DNA of 7,425 nucleotides, from assembly GCA_032229885.1 (NCBI GenBank), contig JAVYAJ010000420.1, positions 1-7,425 of the forward strand, given 5' to 3'. A model generated the notes under the pieces. That model was not told where the DNA came from. It ran no database searches and saw only the letters and a program-made list of their open reading frames with translations. Source of the stretch: Anammoximicrobium sp032229885. Lineage in GTDB: Bacteria; Planctomycetota; Planctomycetia; Pirellulales; Pirellulaceae. This document shows positions 1-7,229 of the stretch, piece by piece; within the stretch, counting starts at the first letter, position 1, and the number at the start of each line of letters is the position of its first letter. Both the position numbers and the translations under genes were made by a program.

Positions 1-12
1 AGCAGGTCTGGC

Positions 13-27
13 GTTGGCGCCGCCAAC
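13..27. repeat. Perfect 15-bp palindrome upstream of the sigma factor gene
   Basis: The arms GTTGGCG and CGCCAAC flank a single central C, making a perfect odd palindrome. It could be an operator half-site pair, a small hairpin from the end of an upstream transcript, or chance in GC-rich DNA. No T-run follows, so it is not a canonical intrinsic terminator. The rest of 1-222 shows no recognisable gene, RNA or clear promoter; its open frames have no family resemblance. Confidence 0.3.
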
Positions 28-222
28 ACCTGGGCACGACCCTTCAATCGCAACGCGTTACCGTCCGCCGCGCCCTTCAGGCTTGCTCCGAGGCGCAGCC
101 AAAACCGGAAGACACGTGACCTGGAACAAGGCCAAGTTTTCAACGGGCCCGGCCAGGCGTAGAGTTGAAGCAATTGAACCGCGGAACACCACGGGGCATG
201 TCTCGCGGCATGAAACAACGCA

Positions 223-843
223 ATGGCGGAAAGCGGGCGTGAACACGATCGAACGGATGTGCCGGCGGCGACTGGCTCGGTGACAGGGTTGTATCAACAG
301 CTTGCCGCGGGGGATGCCGCGGCGGCCAGCCAGCTTTGGCGGCGGTTTTTTCCTAGAATCGCCGCCGTGGCCCGCACCGCGGCCTCCAGTCATATGCAGC
401 GCGTGGCCGATGCGGAAGACGCCGCTCAAAGCGCCTTCGTGGCATTCTGGCAGCAAGCCCAGCGAGGCGACTTCGACCCTGCGCTGGACCGGGACGGCGT
501 GTGGAACGTGCTGGCCACCATCACGGTGCGCAAGGCGCGAAAGCAAGCCCGCAAAGAGCAGGCCCAGAAGCGCGGCGGCGGCCGCGTGCTGGGCGAAGGC
601 GATCTGCCAGCCACGTCTGACCGCCCGATGCCTTTGGACCAGCTTCTTTCGCAGGTGTCCACGCAGGAATTCGACCTGATGACCGAAGAATTGCTGATGG
701 CGCTCGACCCGGAATTACGGGAAATCGCCGTGCTGCGGCTGCTGGGGCACAACACGCGGGAGATCGCCGAACAACTCGGTTGCACGCAGCGCAAGATCCA
801 GCGAAAACTGGAGTTGCTGCGATTGCGCTGGGCGGCCGACTGA
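223..843 (+). CDS. ECF-type RNA polymerase sigma factor, planctomycete kinase-associated group
   Basis: Cytoplasmic sigma-70 family factor that would direct RNA polymerase to a dedicated promoter set. Residues about 22-78 form region 2, with the acidic DAED motif at 63-66 followed by AQSAFVAFWQ. A basic linker follows (about 103-121, rich in Arg/Lys and ending KRGGGR). Residues about 152-203 form region 4, with a helix-turn-helix around 178-199 (TREIAEQLGCTQRKIQRKL). At 206 aa it has normal ECF length and no C-terminal extension. The pattern of a basic stretch ending KRGGGRV between regions 2 and 4 resembles planctomycete ECF factors encoded next to Ser/Thr kinases, which fits the kinase gene downstream. 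The ATG at 223 is the first possible start because an in-frame TGA lies at 211-213; no strong Shine-Dalgarno precedes it, so GTG at 259 or 280 is possible. No anti-sigma factor is encoded in the window. Confidence 0.9.
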   Translation: MAESGREHDRTDVPAATGSVTGLYQQLAAGDAAAASQLWRRFFPRIAAVARTAASSHMQRVADAEDAAQSAFVAFWQQAQRGDFDPALDRDGVWNVLATITVRKARKQARKEQAQKRGGGRVLGEGDLPATSDRPMPLDQLLSQVSTQEFDLMTEELLMALDPELREIAVLRLLGHNTREIAEQLGCTQRKIQRKLELLRLRWAAD

Positions 844-900
844 ATTTCCTGGCAAATGTTTGTCGCGGCCGGTCGCGGAATGGGGATATACAAGCAGACG

Positions 901-919
901 GCCAACAACAGGCGTTGGC
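901..919. repeat. Inverted repeat in the leader of the CAP-protein gene
   Basis: GCCAAC and GTTGGC form perfect 6-bp arms around a 7-nt loop, 29 bp before the chosen start codon. It reuses the same six-base words as the palindrome at 13-27, in the opposite arrangement. It could be an operator or a leader hairpin, but the arms are short and chance is plausible. The rest of 844-948 has only weak promoter resemblance (TTGTCG at 860 and GATATA at 885, poorly spaced), so no promoter is called. Confidence 0.3.
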
Positions 920-936
920 TGCCACTCATGTCTGAC

Positions 937-942
937 AAGGAG
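937..942 (+). promoter_or_regulatory. Ribosome binding site deciding the CAP-protein start
   Basis: AAGGAG lies 6 nt before the ATG at 949. This start places a signal peptide directly at the N-terminus. The alternative in-frame ATG at 856 has no Shine-Dalgarno and would add 31 hydrophilic residues in front of the signal peptide. Confidence 0.8.
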
Positions 943-948
943 AATCCG

Positions 949-3024
949 ATGCGCATTCCATCTTTGACCGGCTTGCTGTGCGCGCTGTTGGCGCTATTGG
1001 CCGCGTTCGCCCAGGCTGGCCCTGGCATGGATTATGGCCCGCATATGGAAGTGGCCTTCGACCAGGCACTGGCCCGCGTCACGGCGGACGGGCAGGTGGA
1101 GATACTCTCCATGATGGTGAAGCCGGTCTACGAAACGAAAGAAGAAGCCTACACCGTGATGACGAAGGTGCATGTCGAGAAGATCGATGCCACGACCGGA
1201 GAAAAGAAAACCGTGGCCCAGGACGTGCCTGAGCAGCGAACACGCACGGTGACGGTGATGAAACTCGTGCCCGTGGCGAAATCGCAGCGTTGGCTGCTGT
1301 CGCAAGTGGCGGCCTTCGAGATCGATGGCGCGCCCGTAGCGCCCGAGAAGTTGGCGGAACGATTGAAGTCGCCGACGCTGGTCATCGTCACGCACGATGG
1401 CCAGCCGTTGCCGGACTACTACGCGTTTCCGTTCAAGCCGGGCACGCTGGTGATCGGCGTCAAGGTTCCAACCCACTTCGGAATCCACGCCGCGCAGCCG
1501 GTGCCCTGCAAGCCTGGCTTCACGCTGCCCTGCGAGCCTGGCTTCACGCTGCCCTGCGAGCCTGGCTTCACGCTGCCCTGCGAGCCTGGCTTCACGCTGC
1601 CCGCCGGCCTGCCGCCCACGTTCCGCCTGGCACAAATCGACCAACAGGACCGTTTCGCGCTGCGGATGTTTCGCGCGGCGGAACAACCGATCACCGCTTA
1701 TTGCACGGTCACGAAAAAAGTCGTGGTGGACAACGTCGAGAAGGAGATCCAGGTCTGCGTTCCCGTGACCATGAAGCAACAGATGCAAACAACGCTGACC
1801 ACGCTGGCGCCCCGCCAGCACGTGAAGGCAACCACCGCCGAAGGCCAGCCTTTAGAGGACAGGCACCTGAACGCCTTAAAGCAGCGCGAGTACGCGGTGA
1901 TGGTGTCGCGAGACGGCCAGCCGGTCGACAAGTTCTGGCTGACGAACCTCAAACCGCGGGTGCCGGTGCTCGTGCCGCCGACCACGAGTCTGCCCGCGCG
2001 GCCAGCGGCTACTCACTGCGAGGGCGACTCGCCTCCGCCACCGGTTCCGGCCGTCCCCATGCCCGCGCCGGTTCCGCCGTCATCGCCGCCGAGCGGTTCG
2101 GAGCCTCGCGCCCAGGCGCCGCCGGCCGCGGGCGGCGAGCTATCGCATACCGAAGAGGCGTTCCTCTCGGACGTGGAGCGCGAGGTGCTGGAGTTGGTCA
2201 ATCGCGAGCGGCTGAAAGCGGCCTTGCCGCCGCTCAAAGCAAGCCGGCAACTGACCGAGGCGGCACGCGGCCATGCGGCGAACATGGCCCGGCAGGGACA
2301 GCTCAACCACACGTTGGATGGCAAGCGGTTCGACCAACGGATCGAGGCCACCGGCTTTCGCTTCACGGGTGCGGGCGAGAATATCTTTCTGGGCCCGACT
2401 GCCTCGCAGGCCATCGCCACCTGGATGAGCTCGCCGGGACATCGGCGGAACATTCTGAGTCCGAGTTATCAGGAGATTGGCATCGGTGTGAGCGGTGACA
2501 AGTCCTCGCACAAGTATTGGACTCAAGTGTTTGCCACCCCGGCGCGTCAGGCATCGTCCCAGCCGGCTGCCAGGCAAGCGTCAGCGCCGGACACGGCGTG
2601 GATCGGCCGATCGGTCGTTCCCAAGCCGGGCATTCAGCTTCGCGTGGCGGCGCCAGGCAAAAGCCTCGATTGGAAAACAGTTGGCCCGTTGCCGTGGCAG
2701 GTGACTCACGAAAAAGACGAGTGGGTCTGGATCGGCAAAACCTGGGCCAAGAAGAGCCAGGTCGTGCGTCTGGGCAACACGCCGCGAGACAAAGGGCTGG
2801 CCAGGTTCAGCGAAGCCGTGCGGAAGGAGCCCACCAACACATGGCATTACGTCAACCGCTCGTACTATTGGGAGCCGCACGATGTGCAAAGCACGATCGC
2901 GGACCTCACCGAAGCCGTGCGGCTGGACCCCAAGAACGACTATGCGGCCCAGGCTCGTGCGGACGCATCAAGACGCCAGCAGACCGGGCAACCGAATCCG
3001 CCACCGCCTCCTTCCGAAGATTGA
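949..3024 (+). CDS. Secreted CAP/SCP-domain protein with duplicated N-terminal domain and SH3-like/TPR tail
   Basis: Exported 691-aa protein. Residues 1-23 are a Sec signal peptide: Arg at 2, a Leu/Ala-rich core and a signal peptidase I site after AQA. Residues about 45-175 and 225-343 look like diverged copies of one domain, each with a Tyr-Thr-Val or Tyr-Cys-Thr-Val stretch, a VP element, and a later DGQP followed by KP. Between them sit four copies of PC(K/E)PGFTL (186-217). A proline-rich linker covers about 343-400. Residues 406-530 are a CAP domain (CRISP/antigen 5/PR-1 family) with all four cavity residues: H454, E477 in GENI, H498 in PGHRRN and E509 in YQEIGIGV. Residues about 551-608 (WIGRSVVPKPG to WVWIGKTWAKKSQVV) and the TPR-like 614-670 (TEAVRLDPKN) match a tail common in planctomycete secreted proteins. 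The ligand is unknown; bacterial CAP proteins have varied and mostly unproven roles. It lies 18 bp before the kinase gene. Confidence 0.85.
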   Translation: MRIPSLTGLLCALLALLAAFAQAGPGMDYGPHMEVAFDQALARVTADGQVEILSMMVKPVYETKEEAYTVMTKVHVEKIDATTGEKKTVAQDVPEQRTRTVTVMKLVPVAKSQRWLLSQVAAFEIDGAPVAPEKLAERLKSPTLVIVTHDGQPLPDYYAFPFKPGTLVIGVKVPTHFGIHAAQPVPCKPGFTLPCEPGFTLPCEPGFTLPCEPGFTLPAGLPPTFRLAQIDQQDRFALRMFRAAEQPITAYCTVTKKVVVDNVEKEIQVCVPVTMKQQMQTTLTTLAPRQHVKATTAEGQPLEDRHLNALKQREYAVMVSRDGQPVDKFWLTNLKPRVPVLVPPTTSLPARPAATHCEGDSPPPPVPAVPMPAPVPPSSPPSGSEPRAQAPPAAGGELSHTEEAFLSDVEREVLELVNRERLKAALPPLKASRQLTEAARGHAANMARQGQLNHTLDGKRFDQRIEATGFRFTGAGENIFLGPTASQAIATWMSSPGHRRNILSPSYQEIGIGVSGDKSSHKYWTQVFATPARQASSQPAARQASAPDTAWIGRSVVPKPGIQLRVAAPGKSLDWKTVGPLPWQVTHEKDEWVWIGKTWAKKSQVVRLGNTPRDKGLARFSEAVRKEPTNTWHYVNRSYYWEPHDVQSTIADLTEAVRLDPKNDYAAQARADASRRQQTGQPNPPPPPSED
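1504..1599 (+). repeat. Four in-frame 24-bp tandem repeats encoding PC(K/E)PGFTL
   Basis: Units run 1504-1527, 1528-1551, 1552-1575 and 1576-1599. The last three are identical at DNA level; the first differs by one base (A instead of G at 1510), giving Lys for Glu. Because 24 is a multiple of three, copy-number change by slippage would keep the frame. Each unit contributes one Cys (residues 187, 195, 203, 211) and two prolines, between the two copies of the duplicated domain of the exported CAP protein. Confidence 0.97.
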
Positions 3025-3030
3025 TTGGAC

Positions 3031-3036
3031 GAGGAA
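3031..3036 (+). promoter_or_regulatory. Ribosome binding site of the kinase gene
   Basis: GAGGAA lies 6 nt before the ATG at 3043, inside the 18-bp gap after the CAP-gene stop codon. It favours ATG 3043 over the in-frame TTG at 3025, which abuts the preceding stop and has no binding site of its own. Confidence 0.7.
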
Positions 3037-3042
3037 CGCGCT

Positions 3043-6000
3043 ATGACCGACAATCCGGCGGCACTATCGATGGCCCAGCGAGTCGACCAGGCTTGCGACC
3101 AGTTCGAACGCGATTATCGCAAGGGACAGCCGTCGCGCATCGAGGATCTTCTGGCCGCAACCGACGAGAAGGAGCGACCCGCCATACTGCACGCATTGCT
3201 GTTGGTGGAGTTGGAGCTTCTGGCGACCTCGGGGAAGACCGCTTCGCTGGACGCGTATCGCCGCCGCTTTCCGCAAGATTCGGCCATCGTGGAAGCGGCC
3301 TTTGCGGAGTCGGCCCGGCAGTCGCGAATGTCAAAGCACACCGATGCCGCGACCGTGACGCAGTCGTTTGCCGCGCCGAAGGTCGATACTTCGCGAATCG
3401 GCGAAGTCGCCGCAAGTACGCCGTCATCGGTTGCGATGCCGAAAACGCTGGGACGCTTTCGCTTGATCAAGACATTGGGCGAAGGAGCGTTCGGAACGGT
3501 ATACCAGGCGCACGATCCGCGACTTGACCGCGAGGTGGCTATCAAGGTGCCCTGCGCCCGCGCACTGCCGTTGCCCGCCGAGCGCGAGCGGTTCCTGCGG
3601 GAGGCCCGCGCGGCGGCCGGCCTGAGCCATCCCAACATTTGCCGCGTGCATGAAGTGGGCGAAGCCGACGGGCGCGACTTCATCGTGATGGAGTTGCTGG
3701 CCGGCAAGCCATTGGCGGCGCTCATTCAGCAGGGCAAGGTGCGGCAGCGCCAGGCGGCCCTGGTCGTCCGCAAGCTGGCGCTCGCCTTGACCGAAGCGCA
3801 CGGCAAAGGCATTGTGCATCGCGATCTGAAGCCGGCCAACATCATGATCAACGCCCGTGGCGAACCGATCATCATGGATTTCGGCCTGGCGCGACTCCAA
3901 CGTCCGGGTGACGTGCAGTTGACGCAGAGCGGCGTTGTGATGGGCTCGCCGGCGTACATGTCTCCCGAGCAGGCCCGGGGCGCGGCGGACGACGTCGGCC
4001 CCGCCTCGGATCTCTACAGCTTGGGGGTGATCCTTTACGAGCTGCTGTGCGGCCGGCGCCCGTTCGCAGGCACGATCACGGAGGTGATCGGCCAGATCCT
4101 GCACGTCGATCCCTCCCCGCCGTCGCAACACAAGCCCGAGGTGGATCCGGCGCTGGAGGCCATTTGCCTGAAGGCCATGGCCAAGACGCCGGCCGACCGC
4201 TACGCCTCGATGCGGGATCTTGCCGCCGCGCTGACGCAATACCTCAGAGGCGAGCCAGCGGCGGCGGCCGACACAGCTCGCGCCAGCAACACGGCGGCCG
4301 AAATGAGCGCGGAGCGCGCGCCGCTGGCGGAGATGTTCGCGGCGCTGGCCGCCGAGCAACGCTCGATGACCACCCGCGCCGTGGAACATGCCGTCCGCGA
4401 AGGTGTCCGCCGGGCCGGACCGCCGCGCTGGGCCTGGCCGGCGGCGGGTTTCATGGGTCTCCTGGTGATGCTTGGTATTCTGTTCTTCGTACGCAGCGGA
4501 CCCGCCACGATCATCATCCAGGTGCCGTTGCCGCCGGGCGTCGATCTTAAGGACACGACGCTGGCGTTCTTTCTCGACAGCCGACCGGTGACGGCCGAAG
4601 AACTTGGAAAGCCAATCGAATTGACGGCCGGCGACCATGAGTTGCTCATCAAACGCGGCGACCATGTAGTGCAAAGGATGCTGTTCGCCGCAAGCGTGGA
4701 AAACCAGCAAGCCCAGGTTGCCGTCAAGCAGGTGATCGAGGGCGATCTGCCATTGGCTTTCGACCAGCCCCTTTCCAAACCGGATACGCTGCATCATTTC
4801 CGGGTAGCCTTGGGTCAATATGGCGCCCGCGCCGAAGTGGACGCGGAGGGATTGAGCCTCTCGGGCGGCCACATGGCGCCGGTCGTCTGGCCCAAGCGGC
4901 ATCTGGGCAACCAGTACCGCGCGCGATTCGAAGTACAACTCAAGGACAACGATTGGGCAGGCTGCCTCTTCAATGGCCCGGGCTACGGCAACAGCGTCGC
5001 GGGGAGCTACTTTTTTAAGTTCAACACCACCCAATACTGGTTTCAACGAGTTGGAGCGGACGCCCGCCATGGCAACCTCTCCAGGCCTCTGACGCCCGGC
5101 CAGTGGGCCAGCGTGGAAGCCGAGATCAACGATGGCGCCATCGAGGTGGCGATCAACGGCGTAGGCGCGTTCAAGTGGTCGGACAAGCAGCCGTTGCGGG
5201 GCGCCTTGCACGGCTGGTTCGGGCTGGCCGGGCTCAATGTTCCCAAGGGACCGGTGTTCCGCAATCTGCGCATCTGGTCGTCTGCCGCCCAGCGCGAACC
5301 GCAGTGGACGCCGCCGCCGACTGAAAGACCGGCCGCCAATGGTCCGCTCGTCTACGAGTTCAAACCGGACGCTCAGAAACTTCGCGAGGATTGGCGGCTG
5401 TCGCAGCCGAACAACGTGGCGGTCATTGATGGTGCGTTGAACTTGAACCTGGTTCCTTTGAGCAACGATTCACCGGCGGTGATTCTGACCAGGCCGCTGA
5501 CGCCCGAGCTGGCCTGCGAAATTGAGTTCGAATATCCGACCAATGAGGCCGTCAACCTGCACTTCATACTCTGGTTTTCAGAGCGCGTACCGCAAACCGG
5601 CGAAGACGACGCCGGCGGATGGGTTGTGCGACTGCCTCATGGCAACGGCGACACGGAGACCCAATGGCATCGTTCTCTGAAAAAGGCGTCGGACATCCTG
5701 ACCACACGCGATCCCGGCTTCGTCGCCTCGCCGTACCATGCTCCCATTCCCAACCGCAAGTACGTGGCGCGGTTGGAAACACATCGGGATGAATTGCGTC
5801 TCTTCCTCGACGGCGGGCACGTGCTTTCAGCCAAACGGCCTGCCGACGTGGCGGCGCCCACCATGCCCATTTTCTTCGGCATGCGGCAATACTACACCAC
5901 GTCGAAGATCCACGGTGTTCGGATCTACAAGATCGAGCCGGATGCTGCCGCCAGCGCGAACCAGGCCACTATTTCCATGCCGGCGGTCGCCGATCTCGAC

Positions 6001-7149
6001 CGCGCCGCCGCCGAGGCGGTCCTCAAGCTGGGCGGCCGGTTGGAGCTTGACATCGACGATCAGATCGTGCCGGTGCATGCGCCAGATCGGCTGCCCAAGA
6101 GCCCGTTCAAGGTGACCAAAGTCGACCTGCGCAACGATCAGCGCGGCGGGCCGCTGCCGGCCGGCTGCCTGGCGCCCTTGGCCGGACTGAAACACATCAG
6201 GTGGCTCGGCCTGGAGGGGACGCAGATCACAGCCCAGGACCTGCGCCACCTGCGGGGGCTCACGACGCTGGAATTCCTGCACCTGGGCGGCGGCACGTTC
6301 ACCGATGCGGATCTGGAAAACGTACACGGCCTGACCCGACTGGCCGAATTGCACCTGCAGTGGAACACCCGGCTGTCCGGCGCCGGTTTCGCGCACCTCA
6401 AGAACCTCGCTCAGCTCAAAGTCTTCGACGTGTACGTCACGTCCGTCACCGACGAGGGACTTGCTCATCTGGCACAACTACCGAAGCTGGAATCGCTTAT
6501 TCTGCACGAGACCCGGATCACGGGCGGCCGGCTGCCTCGGTTCCAATCGTGGCCCAATCTGCGATCGCTGCTGTTGGGCCGCACGGCCGCGGCCGATGAG
6601 GTGCTGGCCGGAATGCCGCGGGCCAAGAACCTCAAGACGCTGGACATCTACGATTGCCCGCGGATCACCGACGCGGGCCTGGCGCACCTGGCGGGCAGCT
6701 CCCAACTCGAACGCCTGGTGCTGAAGGGAGGAACGTATACGAGCGCCGGCCTCGCGCACCTGTCCGGACTGAGCAATCTGGCCCACCTGGAACTGTCCGG
6801 TTCTCCGATTGCGGATGTCGGTCCGCTGGCGGAGCTGCCCAATCTGCGTGTTTTGTTCCTCACGGACACCAAGGTCACGGGCGCGGGACTAGCGAGACTG
6901 CAAGAATCCAAGAGCCTGCGACTGCTGGGACTCAATGGCACGCCAATAACCAACGAAGATCTGGAGATCATCAAGACCTTCGGCACGCTGGAACACTTGC
7001 CGCTGGAAAGAACGCAAATCGGCGACGAGGGCCTCGTTCATCTGCACGGCATGAAGAACCTGCGCACCATTCCGCTCCAGGGCACCCGCGTCACTGCCGC
7101 CGGCAAAGCCGCATTGAAGGCGGCCCTGCCGCAATGCGATATCCAGTAA
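3043..7149 (+). CDS. Receptor-like Ser/Thr protein kinase with concanavalin-like and LRR ectodomain
   Basis: Membrane-anchored 1368-aa Hanks-type kinase. Residues about 8-95 are an N-terminal extension typical of planctomycete kinases (VDQACDQFERDY... then YRRRFPQD). The kinase domain is about 137-403 with every catalytic element: glycine loop GEGAFG (146-151), K168 in VAIKV, E187 in the C helix, HRDLKPANIM (259-268), DFGLAR (279-284), SPAYMSPEQ (302-310) and DLYS (323-326). A helical, charged linker (406-463) leads to one membrane segment, about 464-483. Outside follow a PEGA-like segment (about 487-560), two probable concanavalin-like beta-sandwiches (about 575-746 and 769-966) and 14 LRRs of about 24 residues (1023-1368) ending ALPQCDI. 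The kinase should phosphorylate Ser/Thr in the cytoplasm in response to a signal read outside the membrane; the signal is unknown. T294, S296 and S302 in the activation segment are candidate autophosphorylation sites. It is probably co-transcribed with the CAP gene. The beta-sandwich assignment is by fold-like pattern and is the least certain part. Confidence 0.92.
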   Translation: MTDNPAALSMAQRVDQACDQFERDYRKGQPSRIEDLLAATDEKERPAILHALLLVELELLATSGKTASLDAYRRRFPQDSAIVEAAFAESARQSRMSKHTDAATVTQSFAAPKVDTSRIGEVAASTPSSVAMPKTLGRFRLIKTLGEGAFGTVYQAHDPRLDREVAIKVPCARALPLPAERERFLREARAAAGLSHPNICRVHEVGEADGRDFIVMELLAGKPLAALIQQGKVRQRQAALVVRKLALALTEAHGKGIVHRDLKPANIMINARGEPIIMDFGLARLQRPGDVQLTQSGVVMGSPAYMSPEQARGAADDVGPASDLYSLGVILYELLCGRRPFAGTITEVIGQILHVDPSPPSQHKPEVDPALEAICLKAMAKTPADRYASMRDLAAALTQYLRGEPAAAADTARASNTAAEMSAERAPLAEMFAALAAEQRSMTTRAVEHAVREGVRRAGPPRWAWPAAGFMGLLVMLGILFFVRSGPATIIIQVPLPPGVDLKDTTLAFFLDSRPVTAEELGKPIELTAGDHELLIKRGDHVVQRMLFAASVENQQAQVAVKQVIEGDLPLAFDQPLSKPDTLHHFRVALGQYGARAEVDAEGLSLSGGHMAPVVWPKRHLGNQYRARFEVQLKDNDWAGCLFNGPGYGNSVAGSYFFKFNTTQYWFQRVGADARHGNLSRPLTPGQWASVEAEINDGAIEVAINGVGAFKWSDKQPLRGALHGWFGLAGLNVPKGPVFRNLRIWSSAAQREPQWTPPPTERPAANGPLVYEFKPDAQKLREDWRLSQPNNVAVIDGALNLNLVPLSNDSPAVILTRPLTPELACEIEFEYPTNEAVNLHFILWFSERVPQTGEDDAGGWVVRLPHGNGDTETQWHRSLKKASDILTTRDPGFVASPYHAPIPNRKYVARLETHRDELRLFLDGGHVLSAKRPADVAAPTMPIFFGMRQYYTTSKIHGVRIYKIEPDAAASANQATISMPAVADLDRAAAEAVLKLGGRLELDIDDQIVPVHAPDRLPKSPFKVTKVDLRNDQRGGPLPAGCLAPLAGLKHIRWLGLEGTQITAQDLRHLRGLTTLEFLHLGGGTFTDADLENVHGLTRLAELHLQWNTRLSGAGFAHLKNLAQLKVFDVYVTSVTDEGLAHLAQLPKLESLILHETRITGGRLPRFQSWPNLRSLLLGRTAAADEVLAGMPRAKNLKTLDIYDCPRITDAGLAHLAGSSQLERLVLKGGTYTSAGLAHLSGLSNLAHLELSGSPIADVGPLAELPNLRVLFLTDTKVTGAGLARLQESKSLRLLGLNGTPITNEDLEIIKTFGTLEHLPLERTQIGDEGLVHLHGMKNLRTIPLQGTRVTAAGKAALKAALPQCDIQ

Positions 7150-7199
7150 ATCCTTGACCGCCGCCTACTCGGAGAGAGACCAATAAAATCGATCGTCTC

Positions 7200-7229
7200 G
7201 CGATCGCGCAATTGGCGATCGCGCAATTG
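7200..7229. repeat. 15-bp direct tandem duplication with nested palindromes
   Basis: GCGATCGCGCAATTG occurs at 7200-7214 and again at 7215-7229 with no mismatch. Each unit holds the palindrome GCGATCGC and the palindrome CAATTG; a third CGCAATTG lies at 7245-7252. The two GCGATCGC copies could pair as an 8-bp stem around a 7-nt loop. There is no T-run, so an intrinsic terminator for the kinase gene is not supported. It lies between the kinase stop and the transposase remnant. The rest of 7150-7262 shows nothing recognisable. Confidence 0.9.

Noticed and set aside
198..242. 14-codon reading frame (ATG 198 to TGA 240-242) overlapping the start of the sigma factor gene
   Set aside because: It could in principle couple translation, but it has no binding site and no recognisable sequence; such overlaps occur by chance.
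14..283. Possible small gene on the + strand at the left end
   Set aside because: Arg/Pro-rich translation without family resemblance, overlapping the sigma factor start; nothing supports it as a gene.
856..948. N-terminal extension of the CAP protein from the ATG at 856
   Set aside because: No Shine-Dalgarno, hydrophilic sequence, and it would bury the signal peptide; ATG 949 with AAGGAG is far better.
1504..1599. CRISPR-like array
   Set aside because: The units are contiguous with no spacers and lie in frame inside a gene; it is a coding minisatellite.
994..1821. Minus-strand open frame with repeated AGQREARL units
   Set aside because: The repeat is only the antisense reading of the 24-bp array; the + strand frame has the signal peptide, binding site and CAP domain.
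3025..3042. TTG start for the kinase, directly after the preceding stop codon
   Set aside because: ATG 3043 has GAGGAA at proper distance; six extra residues would add nothing recognisable.
3424..5211. Long open frame on the minus strand (595 codons)
   Set aside because: It lies antisense to the kinase gene, whose motifs are unmistakable; the product is His/Arg/Gln-rich with no domain, as expected from an antisense shadow in GC-rich DNA.
7200..7222. GCGATCGC taken as the cyanobacterial HIP1 signature or as a terminator hairpin
   Set aside because: Gene content is planctomycete, two copies in a tandem duplication say nothing about genome-wide abundance, and no T-run follows the potential stem.
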